Shown: one piece after another, positions 1-8,028 of the stretch | Layout: every line of letters starts with the position of its first letter | Numbering within the stretch: the stretch's first letter is position 1 | Assembly: GCA_016865035.1 (NCBI GenBank) | Contig: CP018227.1 | Coordinates: 3,666,115-3,730,114, forward strand | Length of the DNA: 64,000 nucleotides | Direction of reading: 5' to 3' | From: Kordiimonadales bacterium IMCC3096 | Lineage (GTDB): Bacteria > Pseudomonadota > Alphaproteobacteria > Minwuiales > Minwuiaceae | Position numbers and translations under genes: made by a program | The notes under the pieces: model-generated | The model's database searches: none | Seen by the model: the letters and a program-made list of their open reading frames with translations, nothing else | What the model was told of the DNA's origin: nothing

Positions 1-185
1 GCGATGTCGAGCCCATTGCCGGCAACGATTTGGACCGGCCCGTCACCATCACGAACTCCGAGTACTGGCCCGGCCCGGAGATCACCGTGGCCCAGGCGAA
101 ACGCGGGCGCGTGCGAGCCTTCGGCAGGATCTGGAACTTCGACGACCGCAGCGCCGAAATCATGCCGGTCTCCTGGCAAGGCTAG
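1..185 (+). CDS. DUF1326 domain protein, C-terminal part
   Basis: The window opens inside this gene; about 60 codons are visible in frame from base 3 and end at TAG 183-185. The tail contains ITNSEYWPGPEITVA and FGRIWNFDDRSAEIMPV, typical of DUF1326 proteins. The next gene, 16 bases downstream on the same strand, is a DUF2182 membrane protein. DUF1326 and DUF2182 genes often occur side by side, which supports both calls. The biochemical role is unknown. The start lies outside the window. Confidence 0.7.
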   Translation, partial: DVEPIAGNDLDRPVTITNSEYWPGPEITVAQAKRGRVRAFGRIWNFDDRSAEIMPVSWQG

Positions 186-201
186 CCGAAGGGCCGCATA
201 G

Positions 202-975
202 ATGAATCAACCCGGTCCGGAACCATCGCGGGACGCTGGCTCGGTCCGTATGCGGACTGGCGAGCGAATCTACCTGCTTAGTGCCATCGCGCTGATCTCT
301 CTGCTTTGCTGGGCCTATCTGCTGGCGGGGGCGGGCATGCAGATGGGCATGCGTGCCGACTGGGATGCTGCCTATGCCGGACTGATGTTCATGATGTGGT
401 GGCTCATGATGGTGGCAATGATGCTGCCTTCCGCCGCGCCCATGATCATGATGTTCGCGAAGATCAGTCGGCGGCCTGAACACGGCGCGTTGCCAGCCCT
501 GCCGGTCGTGCTCTTCACGCTCGCCTATGCCGTGGCATGGGCGGTCTTCAGTGTCGTGGCGGTTGCCCTGCAATGGGGCCTGGAGGCCAGCGGCCTGATC
601 TCGCCCATGCTGAAGAGCACGAGCGGTGTGCTGAGCGGTGCGATCCTCGTTGCTGCCGGGCTCTACCAGCTTACGCCGCTGAAGCACATGTGCCTGCGCC
701 ACTGCCGCTCGCCGCTGCAGTTCGTGCTGGGCCGTTGGCGAAACGGTCTGGGCGGTGCCTGGCGCATGGGGCTCGAGCATGGCGCCTACTGCGTCGGCTG
801 CTGCTGGTTTCTGATGGCCCTGCTGTTCGTCGGCGGCGTGATGAACATCTACTGGATTGCCGGGCTGACACTGCTTGTGCTGGTGGAGAAGACGATCCCG
901 GTCGGGCGCTGGTTCGGCCAGGCGCTGGGTCTGGGCCTGACGGCCTGGGGCGTGTGGCTGCTGGCCGGCTTCTGA
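202..975 (+). CDS. DUF2182 integral membrane protein (predicted metal-binding)
   Basis: A 257-residue, very hydrophobic protein with about six membrane segments. The family hallmark is the Met-rich helix MWWLMMVAMMLPSAAP near residues 72-87, followed by MIMMFAK. A second landmark is the cysteine cluster YCVGCCWF near residues 194-201, a possible metal site. It follows the DUF1326 gene after 16 bases, the usual pairing. The family has no firmly established function that I know. The gene ends well before the att-like core at 1113, so it may be chromosomal sequence beyond the islands. Confidence 0.85.
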   Translation: MNQPGPEPSRDAGSVRMRTGERIYLLSAIALISLLCWAYLLAGAGMQMGMRADWDAAYAGLMFMMWWLMMVAMMLPSAAPMIMMFAKISRRPEHGALPALPVVLFTLAYAVAWAVFSVVAVALQWGLEASGLISPMLKSTSGVLSGAILVAAGLYQLTPLKHMCLRHCRSPLQFVLGRWRNGLGGAWRMGLEHGAYCVGCCWFLMALLFVGGVMNIYWIAGLTLLVLVEKTIPVGRWFGQALGLGLTAWGVWLLAGF

Positions 976-1112
976 AGCCAGATGCCCGAGTGGACCGGCA
1001 GGATTGCAGGATCCCCCGGACCTCCAGCCCACAGCCAGGCTGGCGTGACGCAGCCTTGGAAAATCCGATCCACCGGTCGCCCGAGGTCATGTCGGCACGC
1101 AGTGGGGCCGTG

Positions 1113-1136
1113 GGTTCGCGGGAGAAGGGATGGTGG
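1113..1136. other. Attachment-site-like core, copy 1 (left edge of island A)
   Basis: A 24-bp core starting GGTTCGCGGGAGAA, then one variable base, then GGATGGTGG. It recurs at 11481-11504 and 60216-60239. The stretch to its right (1137-1200) closely matches the stretch right of copy 2, including GCCGAACCGGTCTCTTGCAT. Right flanks 1 and 2 therefore look like the same element end. The copy at 60216 overlaps the 3' end of a tRNA-Val gene, so this is best read as the distal attachment junction of a tRNA-associated integrative element. Confidence 0.7.
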
Positions 1137-1532
1137 TGTCCGCAGTCCCCGCCGAACCGGTCTCTTGCATCCTGCCCCTGATATACAGGGAATTTACAGG
1201 GAAAATTCCTGATTCTGGGCCTGATTAGCCTATCAGCCGCGCCTGCAGCCCAGCGTTTCCGCGGGTTCGCGCCCCAAATTCCCTGCTCACAGGAACAGGG
1301 AATTTGGGGACCTGCATCAGGGAACATTTATCGGGTTTCAGGGAAGCTGCGGCCGGTTTGCAGGGTAGTACCGGATCTGATTGGGAAGGGGATCTGGCTG
1401 TGTGGTTGCCATGCCGTCGGATGACTTCTTCCGCCATAAGGTTGCCGTCAACGGCGCCATCGTGATCGGAGCCGGAAAACTCCAATTTCATACGGGCGAG
1501 TTTCCAGGGGGCAGAGCACCGGGACCGAACAC
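1137..1532. repeat. Gene-free left arm of island A with six CAGGGAA/TTCCCTG motifs
   Basis: No gene is seen here. The 7-mer CAGGGAA occurs at 1186-1192, 1197-1203, 1296-1302, 1318-1324 and 1339-1345, and its complement TTCCCTG at 1279-1285. An equivalent cluster lies right of att copy 2. The conserved position suggests binding sites for the recombinase or an accessory factor, which is inference. Bases 1471-1519 hold an inverted scar of an insertion-sequence end (GCCGGAAAACTCC, then GTTTCCAGGGGGCAGAGCAC), a sequence seen at four other places in the window. Confidence 0.6.
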
Positions 1533-2060
1533 CTAACGTTCCGAATCGACGTTGAACCACGGTTTCCAGACCCCGATCAGCCGGTTTTCTCCGAAAAACC
1601 GGTCTTCAATTGTGTTCTCGGAGAACTCGTTAGAGAATGAGAACCCTACATTTTCGGAAATGATCTCAATGGGACATGGGTGATCGGGGAAAATATTCTC
1701 TATCCCAAATCTCAACTGGCACGAGGTCGTTTTGGCTCTCGGCCTGACAACTCCTACCGAAATTTCGTGAAGGCGGCCACGCGAACCACTTTTGATGTGT
1801 AGTGAGAAGCGTTTCTTGATGTTCGTCGATTTGCCGACATAAAGGCATGGAAAGCTGAGTTCGTCTGGCCACCAATCTTTGTATTCTACGGAGACCAGTC
1901 TCCCGCTGGGACCTTTCAGCACGATATTCCGGTTTGCCTTCAAGAGTTTGGTTTTGTCGCCAATCCACCAAAACGCATAGAGGCCTGCGCTCTCAGGTAG
2001 ACGGATCCGCCGGGACCGAATGATATCGGCGACCGGTTTTATCTGGTCCTTCGAATGCAT
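1533..2060 (-). CDS. GIY-YIG nuclease-like protein
   Basis: A 175-residue protein. AGLYAFWW near residues 25-32 and CLYVGKSTNIKKRF near 72-85 resemble the two halves of the GIY-YIG fold. The C-terminal ENRLIGVWKPWFN carries the conserved Glu and Asn/Trp environment of the active site. Such domains nick DNA in homing, repair and restriction enzymes; this one has no recognisable extra domain. The ATG lies only 17 bases from the end of the IS3-family copy at 2077-3362, so the native promoter has probably been replaced. It may be cargo of island A or the leftover of a longer operon cut by the IS. Confidence 0.65.
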   Translation of the reverse strand: MHSKDQIKPVADIIRSRRIRLPESAGLYAFWWIGDKTKLLKANRNIVLKGPSGRLVSVEYKDWWPDELSFPCLYVGKSTNIKKRFSLHIKSGSRGRLHEISVGVVRPRAKTTSCQLRFGIENIFPDHPCPIEIISENVGFSFSNEFSENTIEDRFFGENRLIGVWKPWFNVDSER

Positions 2061-2137
2061 CGACGCGATCGTTGCCAGAGGTGGTTCGGTTCGTTTGAAC
2101 AGTTTCGAGCCGTTTCTTAGGTGGATTTTCCGCTTGG

Positions 2138-2968
2138 TTATGCCGCCACCGGGATTGGTTGCAACTTGATGTGATATGCCTGATCGGGCGTTTGCCCTTC
2201 CAGCGATGAATGCGGTCTCCTTGTGTTGTAGAAGGCCAGGTATCGGTCGATGCCCTGTCGGGCGGCTGACACGCTTTCATAGGCGTGCAGATAGACCTCC
2301 TCGTATTTGACGCTGCGCCAGAGCCGTTCGACAAACACGTTATCGCGCCAAGCGCCCTTGCCATCCATGCTGATCTGGATGTCGGCGTCCTTCAGCGCCT
2401 TGATGAAGTCAATGGACGTGAACTGTGATCCTTGGTCCGAGTTCATGATCTCCGGCTTGCCATATCTGCGCAGGGCATCATTCAAGGCCTCCAGACACGG
2501 CGCTGTTTCCAGCGTCACCGACAGCCGCCAGGCCAGAACCTTGCGGCTGAACCAGTCCAGAACGGCGACCAGATAGACGAACCCTCGGGCCATGGGAATG
2601 TAGGTAATATCCATGGCCCAGACCTGATTGGGCTGCGTCACGGCCAGCTTGCGCAGCAGGTAGGGATAGATCCTGTGACCGGGCGCAGGCTTGCTGGTGT
2701 TCGGTCTGCGATAGAGCGCCTCAATGCCCATCGTTTTCATGCAGGTTGCCACGTGCAGCCGCCCGGCCGTGAAGCCTTCCTGCCGCAGCAACCCTTTCAT
2801 CATACGGCTGCCCGCGAACGGGTAGTCCATGTGCAACTCGTCAATTCTGCGCATAAGCTTGAGGTCCGCCGCACTGGTCGGGCGCGGCGCGTAATACAGG
2901 CTGCCCCGGCTGATCCCGAGAAGCCGGGCTTGCCGTGTCAGGCTCAGCCTGTGGTCCGGGCCCGTCAT
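2138..2968 (-). CDS. IS3-family transposase OrfB (rve/DDE integrase)
   Basis: A 276-residue protein with an HTH_21-like N-terminus (RIDELHMDYPFAGSRMM) and the rve catalytic core: AMDITYIPM (first Asp), NSDQGSQFTS (second Asp) and NVFVERLWRSVKYEEVY (Glu). It ends with the family-typical NTRRPHSSLEGQTP. Its ATG overlaps the orfA stop by four bases, so it is expressed by coupling or frameshifting with orfA. Intact and identical to 18680-19510. Confidence 0.93.
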   Translation of the reverse strand: MTGPDHRLSLTRQARLLGISRGSLYYAPRPTSAADLKLMRRIDELHMDYPFAGSRMMKGLLRQEGFTAGRLHVATCMKTMGIEALYRRPNTSKPAPGHRIYPYLLRKLAVTQPNQVWAMDITYIPMARGFVYLVAVLDWFSRKVLAWRLSVTLETAPCLEALNDALRRYGKPEIMNSDQGSQFTSIDFIKALKDADIQISMDGKGAWRDNVFVERLWRSVKYEEVYLHAYESVSAARQGIDRYLAFYNTRRPHSSLEGQTPDQAYHIKLQPIPVAA

Positions 2969-3276
2969 TTCCTTGCGCTCGGCAACAGACCGGCCTTGTC
3001 GAGCGCGCCCTCTAAAAAATCGTTTTCCAGCGCCAGCTGGCCAATCTTCGCGTGCAGGGACTTTACGTCGATCTGCGGCTCTTTCGCGGCCTTTGGCGTG
3101 TCATCGAAGACACCCGTTACGCCCTCAAGCAGCTGATCCTTCCACTGCTTGATCTGATTGGGATGCAGGTCGAACTGCGTCGCCAGCTCGCTCATCGTCC
3201 TGTCGCCCTTCAGCGCCGCCAATGCGACTTTCGCTTTGAAGGCAGGGCTGTGGTTCCGCCTGGGTCGTCTTGTCAT
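2965..3276 (-). CDS. IS3-family transposase OrfA (HTH)
   Basis: A 103-residue protein with the OrfA helix-turn-helix (FKAKVALAALKGDRTMSELA, FDLHPNQIKQWK) and a short leucine-zipper-like tail (LHAKIGQLALENDFLEGAL). The ATG at 3276 is chosen because AAGGAGCG lies just upstream; the longer reading to 3327 runs into the IS terminus. It binds the element ends together with OrfB. Identical to 18372-18683. Confidence 0.9.
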   Translation of the reverse strand: MTRRPRRNHSPAFKAKVALAALKGDRTMSELATQFDLHPNQIKQWKDQLLEGVTGVFDDTPKAAKEPQIDVKSLHAKIGQLALENDFLEGALDKAGLLPSARK

Positions 3277-3362
3277 CTTCGCTCCTTCGTCCCGGCAACG
3301 CTGCCGGATTGGGAGCAGAAAATCCACCTAACTCAACTGTCCAGATTTGTCGGGCCACCTCT

Positions 3363-3742
3363 AGTGACACTGGGGAATTTTCGCTTACAACGTGGACGTT
3401 GGGCGGTGCATCGCGCCGGATCGAAGCCCACAGTGGCTCGGCTTCCTGGAGATTGTCGTGGTTTCCTGGCAGGAGCCACCACTGCACGCTCTCATTCTCG
3501 CCCATTGCGGTCAGTGCTTGTCGGACAACACTGTGGGAAGGGGTTGCCGTATCGAAGGTGTCCCCCGCCAGAAGCACGTGCCCGGCCGCTCGATCAAGCG
3601 CCGCCCCGGCAATGCGGCTGATTGCGCCGTGCCGCGCCTCCATTATGCGCCCGCGGATATTGCCGTCCGGCGGTTGAGGAATATTCGCATAGCGCCGTCC
3701 AAGATGCAGATCTGAGGAATGGATAAATCGAAAGGAACTCAC
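3363..3742 (-). pseudogene. SbcD/Mre11-like metallophosphoesterase, N-terminal fragment cut by IS3
   Basis: The fragment starts at GTG 3742 with AGGAGG seven bases upstream. It shows the calcineurin-type motifs SSDLHLG (D-x-H), LLAGDTFD (GD) and LLPGNHD (GNHD), so it is the N-terminal third of an SbcD/Mre11-like nuclease. It breaks off at the IS3 end at 3362 after NSPVSLE; the C-terminal half and any partner ATPase are absent on the other side of the IS. The WYL regulator gene ends 141 bases upstream on the same strand, so this is the remnant of a WYL-SbcD(-SbcC) module like those at 20.2-26.3 and 49.3-54.4 kb. Confidence 0.85.
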
Positions 3743-3863
3743 GTAGTCGCCTCCTGAAAGACCTGCGCGTGCTGCCGCCCCGCGCGACTGAGGTGCAATC
3801 TATGCGGTGAGGGTGTCAGTTTTTGTCGGCCGACCCCGCAAGTAGCAATTTGTTTAATTGAAT

Positions 3864-3884
3864 GCGTACATATAGCGAACATAT
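3864..3884 (-). promoter_or_regulatory. Tandem 10-bp direct repeat between WYL gene and sbcD fragment
   Basis: Plus-strand sequence GCGTACATAT, one base, then GCGAACATAT. It sits at the stop codon of the WYL gene and upstream of the sbcD fragment, in an AT-rich stretch. A repeated site beside a WYL regulator is a plausible operator or promoter region. No experiment or database match supports it. Confidence 0.35.
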
Positions 3885-4885
3885 CATGGAAATACACCAA
3901 AACTCTTCTTGGTACCCTCGATCAGCGCTTTCAGTTCTTTGGGTGCAACAACCTCGACAGAGTTGCCCCAGCAGTAAAGATGCCAAGCCATTTCGAGCCA
4001 GCCTGATGCGAAGAAGTGTACCTCAAGGCGCCCATCGGGAAGGCGTTCCATCGTTTGAGATGGATGGAAGCGCCACTCAGCCGCCCGATCGGCCGCCTTG
4101 GCAGAGAAGCGCCAGATAACCTCGCCGTATTCGCCCTCGTTCTGATAGGTGCCAAATGCTCTGGCTGCATGTTCGGCGATGTTGAAGTCGGGATCGCGAA
4201 CGAACCAGGTGTCAGTCACTGTCGCATCGGTGATCCGGTCGAGCCGGAAGTGGCGATACTGCGGCCCTTTCTGGGGTTGGCGGGCGACGAGGTAGCGACG
4301 AGTCCCGATAAGGATCCCATAAGGTTCGACTTCACGCCGCTCGCCTGCGTAAGAAAAGAGCATGCGGTACGGTCCTCTCACGGCCGCGGCGACCCTCTCC
4401 GAAATCACCTGTTCGATCTGGACGACCGGGCCAGGCCGTGCGGCGACGCCGTGTGCTTCCAGCATTGCGTCCGCATCTGCCTCCGCGGCCCGAGCAGCGC
4501 TCGGCGGCAGCGCCGCGAGGAGTCGGTTTCGTAGATCCGACAGTGCCCTGCCCTGCCTCACATCACCTCTGTCCCTGAGCGCAACAATTGCGGATTCTAT
4601 CGCCTCCAGTTCGTCGGCGCCGGCGAGCCGAAGGCGAGCGAGGGGCACCTCTTCAATCGACCACCTTCGCTTTCGATCATCGCCGTCACAAATCCGGACG
4701 GAGTGAGGAAACGCTTCGGTCATCGCGCGCAACATTCGTTGCGCCGTGCGCTCGGACACCCCGAACTCCTCGATGACCTCATTCAATGTCACACCCGAGT
4801 AGCGTGACGCTGCGAGATCTGCGAGGCGAAGAAGCTCTATCGCATTCGAGTAACTGATCGACTCCTCCAGTTGTCTGAGGCGCAA
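3884..4885 (-). CDS. WYL-domain transcriptional regulator (module 1)
   Basis: A 333-residue protein. The N-terminus is a helix-turn-helix (VTLNEVIEEFGVSERTAQRMLRAM, about residues 32-55). The middle is a WYL domain (MLFSYAGERREVEPYGILIG, then YLVARQPQ and YRHFRLDRI). The C-terminus is a WCX-like region (EVIWRFSAKAADRA, WHLYCWGNSVEVV). WYL proteins sense ligands, probably nucleic acid or nucleotide related, and several control phage-defence loci. It has the same length and architecture as the WYL protein at 20209-21210, and is clearly a paralogue. It lies directly upstream of and co-directional with the broken sbcD, which it probably regulated. Confidence 0.9.
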   Translation of the reverse strand: MRLRQLEESISYSNAIELLRLADLAASRYSGVTLNEVIEEFGVSERTAQRMLRAMTEAFPHSVRICDGDDRKRRWSIEEVPLARLRLAGADELEAIESAIVALRDRGDVRQGRALSDLRNRLLAALPPSAARAAEADADAMLEAHGVAARPGPVVQIEQVISERVAAAVRGPYRMLFSYAGERREVEPYGILIGTRRYLVARQPQKGPQYRHFRLDRITDATVTDTWFVRDPDFNIAEHAARAFGTYQNEGEYGEVIWRFSAKAADRAAEWRFHPSQTMERLPDGRLEVHFFASGWLEMAWHLYCWGNSVEVVAPKELKALIEGTKKSFGVFP

Positions 4886-5200
4886 TCAGTAGAAGAATTT
4901 TGACGTCAAGATGCAAGCGCCTCTAGGCGCTTGATGCGGAGAACGCTAAGCTGAAGAAGATGCTGTCCTCGCCGCGCAGACCGGCCAGCACGATCCGGAT
5001 ATTCCCTTCGGCGGAATACTGCTCATGGGTGCGGCGGCGGATAACCCAGACCGTCTGCTCTGCCCCGACCTTCGATGCGTCCGATTTCTGTCTCATCTGC
5101 GTTCCCTTCGGTCACTACGGCCAGCCAGAATCCTCCATTACAAATACCCGCTGATCCATCCCACAAACCCTGACGTCAAAAAGTACCCGACATTCAGTTC
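4886..5200. other. Gene-free stretch with two IS3-family orfA fragments
   Basis: No intact gene. Bases 4928-4962 (plus) encode [11 protein letters not shown], an IS3 OrfA leucine-zipper fragment. Bases 4963-5096 (minus) start at ATG 5096 and encode an OrfA N-terminus with the motifs EQYSAEGNIRIVLAGLRGEDS. The two face each other, so they are debris of different insertions joined by a deletion. Bases 5097-5200 show nothing recognisable. Confidence 0.6.
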
Positions 5201-5997
5201 GGCATTGTCAGAGCAAATCTGTTGTGGTTGCGGTAAGCTGTCGGGATGCGTAATCCTTTCCGCTATTTCAACAGCTCGCCGGCGGTGATCCGCACTGCGG
5301 TCCTGCTCTACATTCGGTTTCCGCTGTCGCTGCGCCAGGTCGAAGACCTGCTGCACGAAAGGGGCATCGACATCAGCCATGAGACCGTCCGGTTCCGGTG
5401 GAACCGCTTCGGACCCATCGTCGCCGCCGAACTTCGAAAACGGCAGCGGAGAACGGCTCGCCAGCACATCCAGTGGCGGTGGCACCTGGATGAGGTTTTC
5501 GTCCGGGTCAACGGCGAGAGGTGCTATCCTTGGCGGGCCGTGGATCATGAAGGTGAGGTAGTGGAAGTCTACGTCACGAAGACGCGGGATCGCAGGGCTG
5601 CGCTGGATTTCCTGAAGCGCGCATTGAAGCGATTCGGCTCACCTCGAAGTATCATCACCGACCGGTTTCGTTCTTATCGCGCGGCACTCTCGGACCTGGG
5701 CATCGCCGGTCGCCAGGACACCACCAGATGGCTGAACAACCGGGCGGAAAATTCCTATCAGCCGTTCCGACGACGAGAGCGATCCATGCAACGTTTCCGA
5801 AGTGATGTCACGCTTCAGAAATTCGTCTCCATTCACGCTGCCATCCAAAATCACTTCAACATCGATCGTCATCTCACCCGTCGGACCGACTTCAGGCAGC
5901 GCCGCGATGCGGCGCTTGCTGAATGGCGACAGTTGGCAATCTGACCTCACACAGATACAGATCTGCTGCGCCGGGGTCAGATTGCTCTGACAATGCC
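5201..5997 (+). mobile_element. IS6-family element, copy 1
   Basis: A 797-bp element bounded by GGCATTGTCAGAGCAAAT at the left and its near-inverse (TTGCTCTGACAATGCC) at the right. It holds one transposase gene. No 8-bp target duplication is visible, as expected when IS6 elements join by cointegration or recombination. It is in the same orientation as the copies at 7220 and 54506. Confidence 0.9.
5246..5944 (+). CDS. IS6-family transposase
   Basis: A 232-residue DDE transposase: N-terminal HTH region (LSLRQVEDLLHERGIDISHE), then WHLDEVFVRVNGE (Asp 1), IITDRFRSYRAAL (Asp 2) and NNRAENSYQPFRRRE (Glu). It is full length for the family. It differs from copies 2 and 3 at scattered residues, for example HLDEVF instead of HMDEVF and IITDRF instead of IVTDRL, so it is an older or separately acquired copy. 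Confidence 0.95.
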   Translation: MRNPFRYFNSSPAVIRTAVLLYIRFPLSLRQVEDLLHERGIDISHETVRFRWNRFGPIVAAELRKRQRRTARQHIQWRWHLDEVFVRVNGERCYPWRAVDHEGEVVEVYVTKTRDRRAALDFLKRALKRFGSPRSIITDRFRSYRAALSDLGIAGRQDTTRWLNNRAENSYQPFRRRERSMQRFRSDVTLQKFVSIHAAIQNHFNIDRHLTRRTDFRQRRDAALAEWRQLAI

Positions 5998-6294
5998 CAC
6001 CAGAGGCCTATGACAACATTGCTGATTATCTTGCACAATGCGGGATTGCGGAATTTGATTACGGTTGCAGGCTGGAACGAGACCAAGCCTTTATGTGGTC
6101 CAGGTTCCAGAGGACAGAGCACGTCACAGCTCCTCATTCTCATAGGTTGGAGCTTCCGGCAAACCCGGCGCGGTTCAATCTTCGTGATTAAGAGAACAGC
6201 GATGATGGAACGAAATTGACATGCCCCGCTCACTTCGCTACGCCCATTCCAATTTTCACCTCATGTGCCCGATGCAGATTGCACTGACAGTGCC
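5998..6294. other. Intergenic stretch between IS6 copy 1 and the HNH-WYL gene
   Basis: No convincing gene. At 6277-6294 GATTGCACTGACAGTGCC looks like a decayed IS6-family right end; compare GATTGCTCTGACAATGCC. An earlier IS6 end may therefore have stood immediately in front of the HNH-WYL start codon. Confidence 0.4.
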
Positions 6295-7089
6295 ATGTCA
6301 AGCATGACCGGACGCTGTCTCATATGCGGGGAGGCCGGCAGAATTGGATTGCGCCACCTCACCGACGGACGATCCATTCATACTCGGTGTCTAGATAAGG
6401 CAATCTTGCGTGTCGATGATTTGAGCGAGCAGGCACAGGAGATGTCGGCGCTACCCGTGCTTGAAGGCCTGAGAAAGATAACACGCACTTTTTTCCGCCA
6501 TTCCACACCGGAATCGCAATATGCAGACGATCCAACGCACCTCAATGCCCGGATCGCCAAGCTCCAAAGGGGAATAGTAAAAGTCTACGATCATTGGCCG
6601 GACTATCCTCCAGATTGGCAAGAACGGCGCGAAGCAATCCTCCATGAACGCGGCGCTCACTGTGAGAATTGTGGATCGGGTCTCGTTGTACAGATTCACC
6701 ATCGCCGACCGCTCCGGTCAGGGGGCTCCCACAAGAGCGAAAACCTTCAAATTCTTTGCCGAGACTGCCACCTTCACGCCCATGGGACGTCCGAGTTCTG
6801 GGGAGATAGGCATAATCGAAGTCCTCAAAGTGCTTCTTCAACCAAGTATGAAAAAAACATTGAGAAACTACTTCAGGCGATAGATGATGGAAACGATGTG
6901 CGATTTATCTATTTTCGATTTGATGGAAAAAAAATCAGGCGGCGGGTGACGCCTCACAGAATTGATAAGGCGGATACAGGTTACGCAAAATCAAATGAAA
7001 AAACCGTTCTCCATGGATTTTGTCACAAGCGCGGTTCAATTAGGTCATTTTCTGTATTTCGTATTCGTCGATTAATATTATTGAAATAG
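6295..7089 (+). CDS. HNH endonuclease fused to a C-terminal WYL domain
   Basis: A 264-residue protein with three visible parts. Residues 8-32 hold a small Cys/His cluster (CLICGEAG, then H and C). Residues 123-164 are an HNH nuclease (CENCG, VQIHHRRPLRSGG, LCRDCHLHAHG) with both zinc-binding CxxC pairs. Residues 187-260 resemble a WYL domain (VRFIYFRFDGKKIRRRVTPHRI, then HGFCHKRGSIRSFSVFRI). A nuclease joined to a ligand-sensing WYL domain suggests a regulated effector, which is inference. Start 6295 is preferred over 6265 because the upstream bases resemble an IS6 end. The 3' third is AT-rich compared with the surroundings. The gene sits between two direct IS6 copies. Confidence 0.75.
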   Translation: MSSMTGRCLICGEAGRIGLRHLTDGRSIHTRCLDKAILRVDDLSEQAQEMSALPVLEGLRKITRTFFRHSTPESQYADDPTHLNARIAKLQRGIVKVYDHWPDYPPDWQERREAILHERGAHCENCGSGLVVQIHHRRPLRSGGSHKSENLQILCRDCHLHAHGTSEFWGDRHNRSPQSASSTKYEKNIEKLLQAIDDGNDVRFIYFRFDGKKIRRRVTPHRIDKADTGYAKSNEKTVLHGFCHKRGSIRSFSVFRIRRLILLK

Positions 7090-7130
7090 AGCGGTATTCA
7101 GTATTGTCACGTCTCACATATTATTGGAGC

Positions 7131-7219
7131 TGCTCTGTCCTCCGGAAACTGGATCTTTTTGAGTTAGAGTTTTCCGCCTGAATCCTGGATGGGGTGAAGG
7201 AGTGGATAAGCATGAAAGG
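7131..7219 (+). repeat. IS3-family left-end remnant truncated by IS6 copy 2
   Basis: TGCTCTGTCCTCCGGAAACT, then GAGTTAGAGTTTTCCGCC, ending in ATGAAAG exactly at the IS6 left end (7220). The same terminal sequence occurs at 31334-31380 and 54386-54505, and inverted at 1471-1519 and 13885-13990. It looks like the end plus the first orfA codons of an insertion sequence that is no longer present in full. Confidence 0.55.
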
Positions 7220-8028
7220 GGCATTGTCAGACCAAATTCTGAGGTCGCTTTGAACAGCCTTCGGTAGGCTGTCGGGATGCGTAATCCTTTCCGCTATTTC
7301 AACAGCTCGCCGGCGGTGATCTGCACTGCGGTCCTGCTTTACATCCGGTTTCCGCTGTCGCTGCGCCAGGTCGAAGACCTGCTGCACGAAAGGGGCATCG
7401 ACATCAGCCATGAGACCGTCCGGTTCTGGTGGAACCGCTTCGGACCCATCTTCGCCGCCGATCTTCGAAAACGGCAGCGGAGAACGGCTCGTCAGCACAT
7501 CCAGTGGCGGTGGCACATGGATGAGGTTTTCGTCCGGGTCAACGGCGAGCGACGCTATCTCTGGCGGGCCGTGGATCATGAAGGTGAGGTACTGGAAGTC
7601 TATGTCACGAAGACGCGGGATCGCAGGGCTGCGCTGGATTTCCTGAAGCGCGCATTGAAGCGATTCAGCTCACCACGCAGCATCGTAACCGACCGCCTTC
7701 GTTCTTATCGCGCGGCACTCTCGGACCTGGGCATCGCCGGTCGCCAGGACACCACCAGATGGTTGAACAACCGGGCGGAAAATTCTTATCAGCCGTTCCG
7801 ACGACGGGAACGATCCATGCAGCGATTCCGAAGTCCGGCGACGCTACAGAAGTTTGTCTCCGTCCACGCCGCCATCCACAACCATTTCAACCTCGATCGT
7901 CATCTCACCAGTCGGACCGACTTCAGGCAGCGCCGCGATGCGGCGCTTGCTGAATGGCGACAGTTGGCGATCTGACCTCACCCAGATACAGCTCTGCTGC
8001 GCCGGGGTCAGATTGCTCTGACAATGCC
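7220..8028 (+). mobile_element. IS6-family element, copy 2
   Basis: An 809-bp element with ends GGCATTGTCAGACCAAAT and ATTGCTCTGACAATGCC. It inserted into, or recombined with, a terminase-like gene: only the last codons of that gene remain at 8029-8103. With copy 1 it brackets the HNH-WYL gene in direct orientation. Confidence 0.9.
7277..7975 (+). CDS. IS6-family transposase
   Basis: A 232-residue DDE transposase with HMDEVFVRVNGERRYLW (Asp 1), SIVTDRLRSYRAAL (Asp 2) and NNRAENSYQPFRRRE (Glu). It is nearly identical to the copy at 54562-55260, so both moved recently or arose from one event. Confidence 0.95.
   Translation: MRNPFRYFNSSPAVICTAVLLYIRFPLSLRQVEDLLHERGIDISHETVRFWWNRFGPIFAADLRKRQRRTARQHIQWRWHMDEVFVRVNGERRYLWRAVDHEGEVLEVYVTKTRDRRAALDFLKRALKRFSSPRSIVTDRLRSYRAALSDLGIAGRQDTTRWLNNRAENSYQPFRRRERSMQRFRSPATLQKFVSVHAAIHNHFNLDRHLTSRTDFRQRRDAALAEWRQLAI

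Larger units (their letters stand above)
2077..3362 (-). mobile_element. IS3-family element type a, copy 1
   Basis: A 1286-bp element with orfA and orfB on the minus strand. Both termini read AGAGGTGG inward (AGAGGTGGTTCGG at the left, CGGGCCACCTCT at the right). Its proteins are identical to those of the inverted copy at 18286-19571. No target duplication is visible: the flanks are GTTGCC and AGTGAC. That fits a deletion on the left side after insertion, because the sbcD-like gene at 3363-3742 is cut and its remainder is missing. Confidence 0.85.

Noticed and set aside
160..1032. 290-residue minus-strand open frame opposite the DUF2182 gene
   Set aside because: It is an antisense shadow in GC-rich DNA, with His/Gln/Arg-rich low-complexity translation; the plus-strand frame has clear membrane and family motifs.
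1186..1345. CAGGGAA cluster as a CRISPR array or replication-origin iterons
   Set aside because: The unit is only 7 bp, spacing is irregular and orientation mixed; no replication initiator gene is nearby. It was kept as an unexplained motif cluster only.
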